DNA from: Bacteroidota bacterium
GTDB taxonomy: Bacteria > Bacteroidota > Bacteroidia > Bacteroidales > VadinHA17
DNA length: 5,967 nucleotides
Direction: 5' to 3'
Assembly (NCBI GenBank): GCA_006227095.1
Contig: SBFZ01000119.1
Coordinates: 1 to 5,967 of the forward strand
The notes under the pieces were generated by a model that was given only the letters and a program-made list of their open reading frames with translations, ran no database searches and was not told the DNA's origin. This document shows, piece by piece, positions 5,738 to 5,967 of the stretch; positions within the stretch are counted from its first letter, which is position 1, and each line of letters opens with the position of its first letter. A program made the position numbers and the translations under genes.

Positions 5738-5967
5738 TCAAGCAAACATTTCGGTCACCTTCCTCACGCCTTTCACCAGCGCCTCAATTTCCTCTTCAGT
5801 ATTATAGAAGGCTATCGAAGCCCTGATATTGCCACTGATCCGATACCGTTCCATCAGCGGCTGGGCGCAATGATGGCCGGTTCTTACAGCTACGCCGAGT
5901 TTGTCGTAAATCGTGCCGGCGTCGTAATGATGGATCTTTCCGATATTGAACGAAATGACGCCTGTCT
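5738..5967 (-). CDS. sufS: SufS cysteine desulfurase, C-terminal part (5' end outside window)
   Basis: An open frame enters from the right edge and ends at TGA (plus 5738-5740), giving 75 complete residues. The sequence holds the SufS active-site loop RTGHHCAQPLMERY, whose cysteine (residue 33 of the fragment) carries the persulfide. ISGNIRASIAFYNTEEEI and a basic C-terminal helix follow, as is normal for the end of SufS. SufS is a PLP-dependent dimer that converts cysteine to alanine and hands sulfur to SufE. The loop is the short type of group II desulfurases that need SufE, and sufE follows 10 bp downstream. The PLP lysine and the N-terminal two-thirds lie outside the window, so completeness cannot be checked. 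Confidence 0.95.
   Translation of the reverse strand, partial: TGVISFNIGKIHHYDAGTIYDKLGVAVRTGHHCAQPLMERYRISGNIRASIAFYNTEEEIEALVKGVRKVTEMFA

Overview
The window looks like ordinary chromosomal DNA from a member of the Bacteroidota, probably an environmental Bacteroidales-type lineage. The evidence is a sufS-sufE-DUF59 gene order, a short queG, a lipoprotein-type phosphodiesterase, start codons mostly without Shine-Dalgarno sequences, and a TAnnTTTG-type promoter box upstream of one gene. Base composition is close to half GC. This assignment is inferred from protein style and not from a marker gene.

Layout from left to right. The left edge holds the last 32 codons of a plus-strand gene that resembles the C-terminus of AlkD-like DNA alkylation repair proteins. 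It converges on a minus-strand membrane glycosyltransferase (GT39/ArnT-like, 510 aa). Upstream of that, on the same strand, lies a small isochorismatase-family cysteine hydrolase with a Sec signal peptide. This hydrolase is divergent from a plus-strand lipoprotein of the nucleotide pyrophosphatase/phosphodiesterase (NPP) family, so two exported hydrolases share a 112-bp promoter region. The NPP gene converges on a minus-strand block that is read leftwards from the right edge: sufS (only the C-terminus is inside the window), sufE, a SufT-like DUF59 protein, and then, after a 132-bp gap, queG.

The right half has a clear theme. SufS removes sulfur from cysteine, SufE accepts and relays it, and the DUF59 protein is an Fe-S maturation or targeting factor. 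QueG, the last enzyme of queuosine synthesis, carries two [4Fe-4S] clusters and is therefore a natural client of that machinery. The left half is a set of cell-envelope and exported enzymes with no obvious shared pathway.

I found no CRISPR array, tRNA, rRNA, intact mobile element or recognisable new system. The most unusual non-coding signals are a diverged tandem repeat in front of queG, a nested set of inverted repeats between the first two genes, and a short stretch between the NPP gene and queG that might be a decayed end of an IS21-type element. No gene-free stretch exceeds 300 bases.
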